Notes under the pieces: generated by a model | The model's input: the letters and a program-made list of their open reading frames with translations, nothing else | What the model was told of the DNA's origin: nothing | Database searches by the model: none | Translations under genes and position numbers: made by a program | Shown here: positions 1 to 8,039 of the stretch, piece by piece | Numbering within the stretch: the first letter of the stretch is position 1 | Layout of the letters: every line of letters begins with the position of its first letter | Assembly: GCA_002282385.1 (NCBI GenBank) | Contig: NCJG01000001.1 | Location: forward strand, 372,001-436,000 | Length of the DNA stretch: 64,000 nt | Source: Sphingomonadales bacterium 39-57-19 | Lineage (GTDB): Bacteria > Pseudomonadota > Alphaproteobacteria > Sphingomonadales > Sphingomonadaceae | Direction of reading: 5' to 3'

Positions 1-291
1 CTCGCTGGCGAATATCCGCCCGGGTATGAGGGGCAAAGAGAAGGGCAGGCTATATTTGGAATAGCCGTACGGCCATTTTGCAACCAACAGATAATCACCG
101 ATGAGCAAGCGGGGCTGCATCGATTCCGAAGGAATATTGAACGGCGAGACGATAAAGCTACGCAGAATGAACACGAATACGGCCAACTTCAAAAGGAAGC
201 CGCCAAATTCGCGCCATTCGGAAGGGGGCGCTGCGGGTTGCGGATGTGCGGACACGTTCGCGTCGTCTGTCTTGTCGGTGGGTGAGGTCAC
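1..291 (-). CDS. lepB: Signal peptidase I, N-terminal part (runs off the left edge)
   Basis: Type I signal peptidase cleaves signal peptides from exported proteins at the periplasmic face of the inner membrane. Reading leftwards from a GTG at 291, the frame is open to the window edge (97 codons). It shows a short polar Pro-rich head, one hydrophobic anchor segment (about residues 33-50), then IPSESMQPRLLIGDYLLV, which holds the catalytic Ser of the S26 family (the Ser before Met in PSESMQP). The Lys of the catalytic dyad and the C-terminal domain lie outside the window. The ATG overlapping the GTG is followed at once by TGA, so GTG is the better start; a TTG lies four codons upstream. The gene is divergent from pgi. 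Confidence 0.88.
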   Translation of the reverse strand, partial: MTSPTDKTDDANVSAHPQPAAPPSEWREFGGFLLKLAVFVFILRSFIVSPFNIPSESMQPRLLIGDYLLVAKWPYGYSKYSLPFSLPLIPGRIFASE

Positions 292-411
292 ATAATCTCG
301 CAAATTAATGTCGTCTTATGACGGATTGGCTGGCCTTTTATCGCGTAGACGCGCTATTTGCCAGCGTCGAGATTCACAGGCGACATTCGCGCGATTGATA
401 AAGGGTATATG

Positions 412-1914
412 ATGACGGATCACAGCTGGGCTGAGCTTGAAAAGCAGCAAGAAAAAACGCTGGTTGAGCTGTTTGCGTCAGACCCCGACCGTGTTGCCAA
501 AATGACCATAGAGCAGTCGGGATTGCGCTTTGACATGTCGAAAACGCATCTTGATGAATCCATTCTGTCCCAATTCGCGAAACTTGCCGAAGACATGCAT
601 TTGGGCGACGCCAAATCGGCATTATTTTCGGGCGCTGCGATCAATATGACCGAAGGCCGTGCTGCCGAGCATGCAGCGGAGCGCGGTAATGGCGATGTGC
701 AGGCCGTCGCCCATGCACGTGCACTTCAAGAACGGATGCGTGGCCTTGTCGAAGCGATCGACGCCGGATTTATGGGTGACATCAAACATATCTTGCACAT
801 CGGCATCGGCGGATCCGCGCTTGGGCCCAAATTGCTGGTCGATGCGTTGGGCCGCGATGGCGCGCGGTACGATGTCAAGGTGGTATCGAACATCGACGGC
901 GCTGCACTGACTGAGGCTGTGAAAGGCATGGACCCGCATAAGACAATCGTCGCGGTCGCATCCAAGACCTTCACCACGACGGAAACCTTGCTGAATGCAA
1001 CCAGCGCGATGGAATGGATGCGCGACGGCGGCGTTGCCGATCCCTATGCCCAGATCGTGGCGCTTACGGCCTATCCGGACAAGGCACTGGAATGGGGCGT
1101 CGATGAAAGCCGCATATTGCCGTTCAATGAATCGGTTGGCGGGCGTTATTCGCTGTGGTGCTCAATTGGCTTTCCCGTTGCGCTCGGGCTTGGCTGGGCC
1201 GTGTATGAAGAACTGCTTGAAGGTGCAGCGGCGATGGACCGGCATTTCCGCAATGCACCCCTGTTGGAAAATGCGCCGACGATGGCTGCGTTCTGCGATT
1301 TATATTATGCCCAGATCAAGGACTGCCAGACCCGCGCGGTTTTTGCCTATGACGAACGGCTGCGATTGCTGCCCGATTATCTGCAGCAATTGGAAATGGA
1401 ATCGAACGGTAAATCGGTAACAGCCGATGGCGTGCCACTGGGCCGTAACAGCGCGCCAGTCACATGGGGCGGGGTTGGAACCGACGCGCAACATGCAGTC
1501 TTCCAGTTGTTGCATCAGGGAACGCATCTTATCCCCGTCGAATTCATTGCCAGCAAAACGCCCGGGCATGACTTTGATACCGCACATCATGAAACACTGC
1601 TGGTGAACTGTTTTGCCCAAGGCGCGGCGTTGATGGCGGGGCAGACGTCAGATGATCTGGCACGTAACTATGCCGGCAACCGCCCCTCAACCACGATATT
1701 GATGGACGATGTGACGCCATCGGCGTTGGGCGCATTGATTGCGTTTTACGAACACCGGACTTTTGTGAATGCCGTGTCGCTGGGCATTAACCCGTTTGAC
1801 CAATTCGGCGTTGAGCTGGGCAAACAGATCGCAAAAAGCATCGGCGAAAATGGCGCCACGGGCTTTGATCCGTCGACGACTGCATTGATTGAAGCGGCAT
1901 TGGGCGACAACTGA
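412..1914 (+). CDS. pgi: Glucose-6-phosphate isomerase
   Basis: Cytosolic enzyme that interconverts glucose 6-phosphate and fructose 6-phosphate (glycolysis and gluconeogenesis). The 500-residue product has the N-terminal sugar-isomerase segment HIGIGGSALGP (about 129-139), the SNGKSV phosphate-binding stretch and the C-terminal family signature FDQFGVELGK with the catalytic Lys. Two ATGs lie back to back at 409 and 412; AAGGG at 401-405 is better spaced for 412. A TTG at 358 would extend the frame but has no ribosome-binding site. The length is typical of short alphaproteobacterial Pgi. The gene stands alone, divergent from lepB, and gor starts about 95 bases downstream. Confidence 0.96.
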   Translation: MTDHSWAELEKQQEKTLVELFASDPDRVAKMTIEQSGLRFDMSKTHLDESILSQFAKLAEDMHLGDAKSALFSGAAINMTEGRAAEHAAERGNGDVQAVAHARALQERMRGLVEAIDAGFMGDIKHILHIGIGGSALGPKLLVDALGRDGARYDVKVVSNIDGAALTEAVKGMDPHKTIVAVASKTFTTTETLLNATSAMEWMRDGGVADPYAQIVALTAYPDKALEWGVDESRILPFNESVGGRYSLWCSIGFPVALGLGWAVYEELLEGAAAMDRHFRNAPLLENAPTMAAFCDLYYAQIKDCQTRAVFAYDERLRLLPDYLQQLEMESNGKSVTADGVPLGRNSAPVTWGGVGTDAQHAVFQLLHQGTHLIPVEFIASKTPGHDFDTAHHETLLVNCFAQGAALMAGQTSDDLARNYAGNRPSTTILMDDVTPSALGALIAFYEHRTFVNAVSLGINPFDQFGVELGKQIAKSIGENGATGFDPSTTALIEAALGDN

Positions 1915-2008
1915 CCGCACATATGCGTTCGATAAGACAGATGAAAAAATGCCATTGGCAAATGCGTTGCGGCGCAACCATATGGCCATGACATAAGGAA
2001 ATAATCGC

Positions 2009-3355
2009 ATGGCTGAGTTTGAATATGATCTGTTTGTCATTGGCGCTGGCTCGGGCGGCGTTCGCGCATCGCGGATAGCGGCGTCGCATGGCGCGCGCGT
2101 CGCGGTTGCGGAGGAACATCGTGTTGGCGGCACATGCGTTATCCGCGGATGTGTTCCCAAAAAGCTGCTCGTATACGGATCCCATTTCGCAGAAGACCTG
2201 CACGACGCGCAACGTTTCGGATGGAACATGGCAGGCGCGACATTCGATTGGAACATCTTGCGCGACAATGTCGCAGCGGAGGTGAACCGTTTGGAAGGCC
2301 TTTACGGCCAGACGCTTGGCAACAACAAGGTTGAGGTGTTTCGCGAACGCGCGGTTGTGACTGGACCGAACAGCGTGCGCCTGGCAAGCGGGCGCGAGAT
2401 TTCTGCGGCCTATATCCTCATCGCCACGGGCGCTTGGCCATCGGTTCCTGAAATAGCCGGGGCGGGGCACGGCATCACGTCAAATGAAGTGTTCAGCTTG
2501 CCCGAGCTGCCTAAACGGGCGGTGATCGCAGGCGGCGGCTATATCGCGAACGAGTTTGCCGGTATCTTCAATGAACTTGGCGTCAAAGTCAGCCTCGTGA
2601 CCCACGGCGACCGCATTTTGCGCGGCTATGATGACGAAATTGTCGACCGCCTCGTGGACATTAGCGGCCATAAGGGCATCGATATTCGTTTCAACTGTAG
2701 CTTCAAATCTATCACCAAGCAGGATGATGGCAGCTTGGTGATCGAAACCAATCAAGGCGAGACGATTGAAACCGATCTGCTCCTTTGGGCCATTGGTCGG
2801 ACGCCGCACAGCAAAGGCCTTGGCCTTGAAGACGTTGGCGTCGCGCTTGGCAGGGATGGCTCGGTACAGGTTGGCGACGACAATCGGACCAATGTGCCCA
2901 GCATTTATGCGGTGGGCGATGTCACCAATCGCGTACAGCTGACACCCATTGCGATCCGCGAAGGCCATGCTTTTGCCGACAGCGTCTTTGGGAACAATCC
3001 CCGGACGGTCAATTATGATTGCATACCGACGGCGGTGTTCAGCAATCCCCCAATTGCCAGCGTCGGGATGACCGAAGCCGAAGCCCGCGCGGCGCATCCT
3101 GACGTCAAAATCTACAAAAGCGATTTCCGTGCGATGAAGAACGTGTTGGCTGACCGCAACGAACGCGCTTTGTATAAAATGGTGGTCGCGGGCGCAAACG
3201 AGCGTGTGGTTGGATTGCATTTGATTGGGCCGGACAGTGGCGAGATCCTTCAAGCAGCCGCTATCGCGGTCAAGGCAGGTCTTACGAAGCAGGATTTCGA
3301 CGACACCGTCGCGTTGCATCCAAGCATGTCCGAAGAACTGGTGTTGATGAAATAG
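2009..3355 (+). CDS. gor: Glutathione-disulfide reductase
   Basis: NADPH-dependent flavoenzyme that reduces oxidised glutathione in the cytosol. The 448-residue product starts with the FAD dinucleotide fold GAGSGGVRA (12-20), then the redox-active disulfide GGTCVIRGCVPKK (Cys43 and Cys48), a second Rossmann motif AGGGYIANEFAG (about 172-183), and the C-terminal HPSMSEE with the catalytic His (437). The redox motif GGTCVIRGC separates glutathione reductase from lipoamide dehydrogenase (GGTCLNxGC), which is the other candidate for this fold. AAGGAAAT precedes the ATG. A GST gene converges from downstream, which fits a glutathione-related locus. Confidence 0.94.
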   Translation: MAEFEYDLFVIGAGSGGVRASRIAASHGARVAVAEEHRVGGTCVIRGCVPKKLLVYGSHFAEDLHDAQRFGWNMAGATFDWNILRDNVAAEVNRLEGLYGQTLGNNKVEVFRERAVVTGPNSVRLASGREISAAYILIATGAWPSVPEIAGAGHGITSNEVFSLPELPKRAVIAGGGYIANEFAGIFNELGVKVSLVTHGDRILRGYDDEIVDRLVDISGHKGIDIRFNCSFKSITKQDDGSLVIETNQGETIETDLLLWAIGRTPHSKGLGLEDVGVALGRDGSVQVGDDNRTNVPSIYAVGDVTNRVQLTPIAIREGHAFADSVFGNNPRTVNYDCIPTAVFSNPPIASVGMTEAEARAAHPDVKIYKSDFRAMKNVLADRNERALYKMVVAGANERVVGLHLIGPDSGEILQAAAIAVKAGLTKQDFDDTVALHPSMSEELVLMK

Positions 3356-3372
3356 CGGAAAACTTCACCGAT

Positions 3373-3393
3373 GCCCTGAGCCTGTCGAAGGGC
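3373..3393. repeat. REP-like palindromic element, GCCTGTCGAAGG class
   Basis: GCCCTGAGCCTGTCGAAGGG with a terminal C: an imperfect palindrome (arms GCCCT/AGGGC) between the convergent gor and GST genes. The core CCTGAGCCTGTCGAAGG is, from memory, a dispersed repeat common in sphingomonad genomes. It could also act as a transcript-end hairpin for both genes. I see only this copy in the window. Confidence 0.6.
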
Positions 3394-3415
3394 GTTTATC
3401 GGCTCTCACTGGGGT

Positions 3416-4045
3416 TTACGGAAAGAGGATGGTTTCGTCGCCCGCTGTCCATTTGGGGTAGCGGGTCATGATCTGGCCAAACAGGTCCGACGCAAGCAGT
3501 CCGTTTAGCCAACCCTGAAGCGCAGGCAATGGCAATGCATCGAACCATAGCTGGTCGGTTGCGGCAAACTGACGAACAAAGGGAAACAAGGCGATGTCGG
3601 TAAACGCAGGCGCGCTGCCGCCCAAATAGGGTTGCGTCGCCAATATATCGTTCAGGCCCGACAAATGATCGCGTGCAGCCTCACGATGTTCCAGACCGTC
3701 CGCCAGACCATAACGATGCGGATATTTGTACCGGTCCAGCGCCTGTTTGAACGGGCCATCATTGGCCGCGATCATGCCCGCATCTTGATGGGCCAACCAG
3801 TTCTCGGGATCATTTTGCGCTAATGCCCAACGCATGATGTCCAGGCTCTCGTCGACAACATTGCCGTCGCCCACAACTAACACCGGAACTGTCCCCTTTG
3901 GCGACACAGCGATCATTTCAGGTGGTTTGTCCCGAAGCACCACTTCGCGCAGTTCGACTTGGATGCCACTCACCGCAATCGCCATCCTTGCCCGCATGGC
4001 ATATGGGCAACGGCGGAAACTGTAGAGGACGGGCAGTTCAGGCAT
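3416..4045 (-). CDS. Glutathione S-transferase family protein
   Basis: A 209-residue soluble protein with a thioredoxin-fold N-terminus: [16 protein letters not shown] (about 6-21) resembles the glutaredoxin/GST active site with a CPYA motif, and PKGTVPVL is the conserved cis-Pro loop that binds the glutathione backbone. An all-helical C-terminal domain follows. The substrate is unknown. The ATG at 4045 overlaps the last 8 bases of trhO, so the two are translationally coupled. The same frame is open upstream to 4264, but that part is the out-of-frame 3' end of trhO and is not used. The neighbouring glutathione reductase supports a thiol-related role. Confidence 0.85.
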   Translation of the reverse strand: MPELPVLYSFRRCPYAMRARMAIAVSGIQVELREVVLRDKPPEMIAVSPKGTVPVLVVGDGNVVDESLDIMRWALAQNDPENWLAHQDAGMIAANDGPFKQALDRYKYPHRYGLADGLEHREAARDHLSGLNDILATQPYLGGSAPAFTDIALFPFVRQFAATDQLWFDALPLPALQGWLNGLLASDLFGQIMTRYPKWTAGDETILFP

Positions 4046-4979
4046 CGATGCGCGGGTTGACGCCGATATGCTGTTTGCCGCGTTTTTTGGCGAGCGCGAT
4101 CTGTTTCTGCCGCTCGGCGAAACGTGCGCGGTCTTCGTCGGTGCGTTCGGCATAGCAAGCCGGGCAGGCGACGCCCTCGATGAAATGCGCTGACGCCTTG
4201 TCGTCTTGCGAAATCGGCCTGCGGCACGCGTGGCATAACTCCATCTCGCCAAGCTCAAGCCCATGCTTCACGGACACGCGCTCGTCGAAGACAAAACATT
4301 CGCCCTGCCATTTGCTCTCGGCCTCTGGAATATTCTCCAAATAGCGCAATATCCCGCCTTCCAGGTGATAGACGTCGTCTATCCCTTCAGCCTTCAGGAA
4401 AGCCGTCGATTTTTCGCAGCGTATGCCGCCGGTACAGAACATCGCAAACTTGGTTTTACCGGCAGCCAGCTCATCGCGATGCGCGCGAAACCATTCCGGA
4501 AATTCGCTGAATGATTTGGTCCGCGGATCGACTGCGCCTTCAAACGTGCCAATCGCAACCTCATAATCATTGCGGGTATCGATCAGCACAGTGTCCGGAT
4601 CGGATATCAACGCATTCCAATCCTCTGGCTGCACATAGGTACCGACTTCACGTTTCGGGTCGATGCCATCAACGCCGAGCGTCACGATTTCCTTCTTCAG
4701 CCGCACTTTCATACGGTAAAACGGCATTTCGGCCGCGTGCGAATATTTGACGTCCAATTCTGCGCAGCCCGGAATGGCGCGCAGAAACGAAATGAGGGCG
4801 TCGATAGCGGCGGGCTCTCCGGCGACGGTGCCGTTGATACCTTCATGCGCAAGCAAAATTGTGCCTTTGATGCCGCCTGCAGTGCACTGATCGTGGATTA
4901 GCGGCTGAAGCGCTTCCGGCGCATCGAACGATACGAAGCGATAGAGTGCAGCGACTTTGATGGGATGAATGTCTTCCAT
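4038..4979 (-). CDS. trhO: tRNA uridine(34) hydroxylase, rhodanese family
   Basis: TrhO (formerly YceA) uses oxygen to hydroxylate U34 of tRNAs on the way to 5-methoxy/carboxymethoxy-uridine. The 313-residue product has the N-terminal acylphosphatase-like domain, a central rhodanese domain with catalytic [10 protein letters not shown] (Cys182), and a Cys-rich C-terminal tail (CHACRRP ... CPACY) as in the family. The start is the ATG at 4979, downstream of an AT-rich region shared with the divergent pccB. It is the first gene of a two-gene unit with the GST. Confidence 0.92.
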   Translation of the reverse strand: MEDIHPIKVAALYRFVSFDAPEALQPLIHDQCTAGGIKGTILLAHEGINGTVAGEPAAIDALISFLRAIPGCAELDVKYSHAAEMPFYRMKVRLKKEIVTLGVDGIDPKREVGTYVQPEDWNALISDPDTVLIDTRNDYEVAIGTFEGAVDPRTKSFSEFPEWFRAHRDELAAGKTKFAMFCTGGIRCEKSTAFLKAEGIDDVYHLEGGILRYLENIPEAESKWQGECFVFDERVSVKHGLELGEMELCHACRRPISQDDKASAHFIEGVACPACYAERTDEDRARFAERQKQIALAKKRGKQHIGVNPRIDA

Positions 4980-5045
4980 GACGTGGCCCTATAGCGTCCT
5001 TTTTCGCTTTTGGCAGCTTTCAATATTGCCTGAATATTCGTCGAT

Positions 5046-5061
5046 TTAATCGCACGATTAA
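5046..5061. promoter_or_regulatory. Inverted repeat between trhO and pccB
   Basis: TTAATCG-CA-CGATTAA: two perfect 7-base arms with a 2-base spacer, in the 144-base AT-rich gap between divergent trhO and the propionyl-CoA operon. It is the right size and position for a dimeric regulator. The regulator is unknown. Confidence 0.4.
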
Positions 5062-5123
5062 TTTGCAATTGTATCGGCACGATGCCAAAGCTTCACGCAA
5101 CAAAATTACTTATGGGGAAAACC

Positions 5124-6650
5124 ATGTCGGCTAATATCGCTGAACTGGAATTGCGGCGCGCAGCGTCTAAATTGGGTGGCGGACAAAAGCGCATTGACGC
5201 GCAACATGCCAAAGGTCGCCTGACCGCGCGCGAACGGCTTGATATCCTGCTGGATGAAGGCAGCTTCGAAGAGCTAGACGCCTATGTGACGCATAATTGC
5301 ACCGACTTTGGCATGGCCGAGCAAAAGATCCCCGGCGACGGCGTGGTCACTGGCAGCGGCACGATCAACGGCCGCCTTGTGTACGTCTACAGTCAGGACT
5401 TTACCGTATTCGGCGGTTCACTGTCCGAAGCGCATGCGATGAAAATCTGCAAGGTCTTGGACAATGCGATGAAGGTCGGCGCGCCCGTCATTGGCCTAAA
5501 CGACAGCGGCGGCGCGCGTATTCAGGAAGGCGTCGCGTCGCTTGGCGGCTATGCCGAGGTGTTTCAACGCAACACGCTCGCAAGCGGTGTGGTTCCGCAA
5601 ATCAGCCTCATCATGGGCCCATGCGCGGGTGGTGCGGTATATTCGCCAGCGATTACGGACTTCATCTTCATGGTGAAGGACAGTAGCTATATGTTCGTCA
5701 CTGGCCCCGATGTGGTCAAGACGGTAACCAATGAAGTCGTTACGCAGGAAGAGCTTGGCGGCGCGGTTTCGCACACGACCAAGTCGGGCGTTGCCGACAA
5801 TGCGTTCGAAAATGATATTGAAGCGCTACTGTCTGTCCGTGATTTCTTTGACTATTTGCCAGAGAATAACCGCACCGGCGTTCCTGAACGGCCAACCGAA
5901 GATGCGTGGGACCGGATTGAACCAAGTCTCGACACCTTAATCCCGCCAAGCGCGAACCAGCCTTATGATATGCATGAGCTGATCCGCAAAACGGTCGATG
6001 AGGGCGATTTCTTTGAGGTTCAGCCAACGCACGCGGCCAACGTCATCATCGGTTTTGGCCGTATTGAGGGTCGGACGGTGGGCATCGTCGCCAATCAGCC
6101 CATGGTGCTGGCAGGTGTGCTCGACATCAACAGCTCCAAAAAAGCGGCGCGCTTTGTCCGTTTTTGCGATGCCTTCGAAATTCCGATCGTCACCTTTGTC
6201 GACGTTCCCGGCTTTTTGCCCGGCACGGCGCAAGAATATGGCGGCATCATCAAGCATGGCGCGAAACTGCTCTTTGCTTATGCCGAAGCAACCGTGCCCA
6301 AGATTACTATCATCACCCGTAAGGCCTATGGCGGCGCCTATGACGTGATGGCGTCCAAGCACTTACGCGGTGATCTCAACTATGCATGGCCCACCGCCGA
6401 AATCGCCGTGATGGGCGCAAAGGGCGCGGTTGAAATCATCTTCCGCGGGCTATCCACAGAAGAACAGGCGGTGAAGACCGCGGAGTATGAAGACCGCTTC
6501 GCCAACCCGTTCGTCGCGGCGAGCAAGGGTTTCATCGACGAGGTCATCTACCCGCATTCCACGCGGAAGCGGATTGCGTTGGGATTACGGAAGTTGCGGA
6601 ACAAGGCGTTGGAAAACCCTTGGAAAAAGCATGATAATATTCCGTTGTAA
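5124..6650 (+). CDS. pccB: Propionyl-CoA carboxylase beta (carboxyltransferase) subunit
   Basis: Transfers CO2 from biotin on PccA to propionyl-CoA, giving (S)-methylmalonyl-CoA. The 508-residue product has the duplicated crotonase-like carboxyltransferase fold: N-half [20 protein letters not shown], the acyl-CoA pocket [11 protein letters not shown] and [12 protein letters not shown], and C-half [22 protein letters not shown] and [12 protein letters not shown]. In-frame ATGs lie at 5082, 5112 and 5124. The last is chosen because GGGGAAA ends three bases before it and the protein then starts like its relatives (MSANIAELE). It heads the operon with mce, an isomerase, mutase, bioB and pccA. Confidence 0.93.
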   Translation: MSANIAELELRRAASKLGGGQKRIDAQHAKGRLTARERLDILLDEGSFEELDAYVTHNCTDFGMAEQKIPGDGVVTGSGTINGRLVYVYSQDFTVFGGSLSEAHAMKICKVLDNAMKVGAPVIGLNDSGGARIQEGVASLGGYAEVFQRNTLASGVVPQISLIMGPCAGGAVYSPAITDFIFMVKDSSYMFVTGPDVVKTVTNEVVTQEELGGAVSHTTKSGVADNAFENDIEALLSVRDFFDYLPENNRTGVPERPTEDAWDRIEPSLDTLIPPSANQPYDMHELIRKTVDEGDFFEVQPTHAANVIIGFGRIEGRTVGIVANQPMVLAGVLDINSSKKAARFVRFCDAFEIPIVTFVDVPGFLPGTAQEYGGIIKHGAKLLFAYAEATVPKITIITRKAYGGAYDVMASKHLRGDLNYAWPTAEIAVMGAKGAVEIIFRGLSTEEQAVKTAEYEDRFANPFVAASKGFIDEVIYPHSTRKRIALGLRKLRNKALENPWKKHDNIPL

Positions 6651-6659
6651 GGCAGAAGT

Positions 6660-7097
6660 ATGAAACTGGGTCGTCTCAACCATATCGGCGTCGCGACACC
6701 TTCCATCGCGGACAGCATCGTCTTTTACCGCGACGTGATGGGCGCGACGAAGATCCATGATCCGTTCGACTTGCCTGATCAGGGGGTGAAGGTTTGCTTT
6801 GTCGATACGCCCGGGGCCGATGGCGCTCTGAATGGAACGCAGATCGAACTGATTGAGCCGCTGCCGGGCAATGCTTCCATCGCCGCGTTTCTGGAGAAGA
6901 ACCCGGCGGGTGGGCAACATCATGTCTGTTATGAAGTGCCGGACATTCACGCTGCCAAGTCGGAATTTGAGGCTATGGGCAAGCGCGTGCTGGGCGAACC
7001 AAGGATTGGCGCGCATGGAACGCTGATTTTCTTTGTGCACCCCAAGGATATGCAGGGTGTGCTGACCGAGATTATGGAAGTGCCGCAGGGGCATTGA
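6660..7097 (+). CDS. mce: Methylmalonyl-CoA epimerase
   Basis: Converts (S)- to (R)-methylmalonyl-CoA between the carboxylase and the mutase. The 145-residue product is a vicinal-oxygen-chelate (glyoxalase) fold with repeated beta-alpha modules. Likely metal ligands are His8 (LNHIGVA), His in QHHVCYEV and Glu in TEIMEVP. It begins 9 bases after pccB and shares its transcript. The length and the LNHIGVATPSI opening are typical of the family. Confidence 0.93.
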   Translation: MKLGRLNHIGVATPSIADSIVFYRDVMGATKIHDPFDLPDQGVKVCFVDTPGADGALNGTQIELIEPLPGNASIAAFLEKNPAGGQHHVCYEVPDIHAAKSEFEAMGKRVLGEPRIGAHGTLIFFVHPKDMQGVLTEIMEVPQGH

Positions 7098-7143
7098 GAG
7101 TAACGCCTCTTCCGCCTGCGGGAGAGTTCAGGGAGAAAGCAAA

Positions 7144-7929
7144 ATGACATACGAAACCATCCGCCTCGACATTTCGGACAATGTCGCAACGATTACCCTC
7201 AACCGTCCAGATCGGTTAAACGCGATGGCGCCGCAGATGGCGGACGAGATCAGCGCTGCGCTTGACCAGTTGAACGGCGCGCGCGTTGTCCTGATTACGG
7301 GCGAAGGCCGCGCCTTTTGTTCAGGCGCTGACCTGTCAGCACGCGGCGCAGGTGCATCGGTGAGCGGCGGGCAGGGGGCCTATTCAGCGCTGACCAAAAG
7401 CTACAACCCGCTGATGCTCAAGCTTGCTAAGCTGGATGTGCCGATCATCACCGCGATCAATGGCCCTGCAGCCGGCGTTGGCTGCAGCCTTGCACTCGCC
7501 AGCGATTTTGCGATTGCCGGCAAATCCGCATATTTCCTTCAGGCTTTTGTCAACATTGGTCTGGTGCCCGATGGCGGCGCAAGCTGGATGCTTTCGCGCC
7601 TTGTCGGCAAGGCACGCGCGACAGAAATGATGTTGCTTGGTGAAAAAATCCCTGCCGATAAAGCTGCAGATTGGGGTCTGATCTACAAGTCTGTCGATGA
7701 TGCCGAACTGATGACTGAAGCAAAGGCTTTGGCGACACGGTTGGCCAACGGGCCGACTGTAGCCATCGGCATTATGCGTCAGAATATCGCTGCGGCGTTG
7801 GATGCGGATTATGCAACGGCGCTGCTGCGTGAGGCCGAAGGACAGAAGGTTGCTGGTGACAGCAACGATGCCCGCGAAGGTGCGATTGCGTTTTTGCAGA
7901 AGCGGAAAGCGGAGTTTAAGGGACAGTAA
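7144..7929 (+). CDS. Enoyl-CoA hydratase/isomerase family protein (PaaG-like)
   Basis: A 261-residue crotonase-fold enzyme. GEGRAFCSGADL holds the first oxyanion-hole segment, and NGPAAGVGCSLAL the second. FVNIGLVPDGGASW carries Asp where true hydratases have Glu, which favours a double-bond isomerase of the PaaG (epoxyphenylacetyl-CoA isomerase) type over a hydratase. GGGAGA upstream of the ATG is a clear ribosome-binding site. It sits between mce and the mutase gene, so it may feed acyl-CoA into the propionate route, but its substrate cannot be read from the sequence. Confidence 0.85.
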   Translation: MTYETIRLDISDNVATITLNRPDRLNAMAPQMADEISAALDQLNGARVVLITGEGRAFCSGADLSARGAGASVSGGQGAYSALTKSYNPLMLKLAKLDVPIITAINGPAAGVGCSLALASDFAIAGKSAYFLQAFVNIGLVPDGGASWMLSRLVGKARATEMMLLGEKIPADKAADWGLIYKSVDDAELMTEAKALATRLANGPTVAIGIMRQNIAAALDADYATALLREAEGQKVAGDSNDAREGAIAFLQKRKAEFKGQ

Positions 7930-7942
7930 CCGTCTACCAAGG

Positions 7943-8020
7943 CCGTCACCCTGAACTTGTTTCAGGGTCTTAATCGGCAACGGTGAAAGTAAGATGCTGA
8001 AACAAGTTCAGCATCACGGG
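7943..8020. repeat. REP/BIME-like pair of palindromes, GAACTTGTTTCAG class
   Basis: Two hairpins in opposite orientation: CCCTGAACTTGTTTCAGGG (7949-7967) and TGCTGAAACAAGTTCAGCA (7995-8013). The cores are reverse complements (CTGAACTTGTTTCAG). It lies inside the propionate operon, between the isomerase and mutase genes. Translated, it gives the familiar LNLFQHL string seen at such repeats. It may be a RAYT-mobilised REP doublet and may affect mRNA stability; no RAYT transposase is in the window. Confidence 0.75.
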
Positions 8021-8039
8021 ATTCAAATGTGAGTTTGTA

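Noticed and set aside
5040..5123. Search for the TTTGCAAA-N14-TTTGCAAA site known for PccR/ScfR regulators ahead of pccB
   Set aside because: Only a single TTTGCAA-like half is present; no paired site, so I do not claim this regulator.
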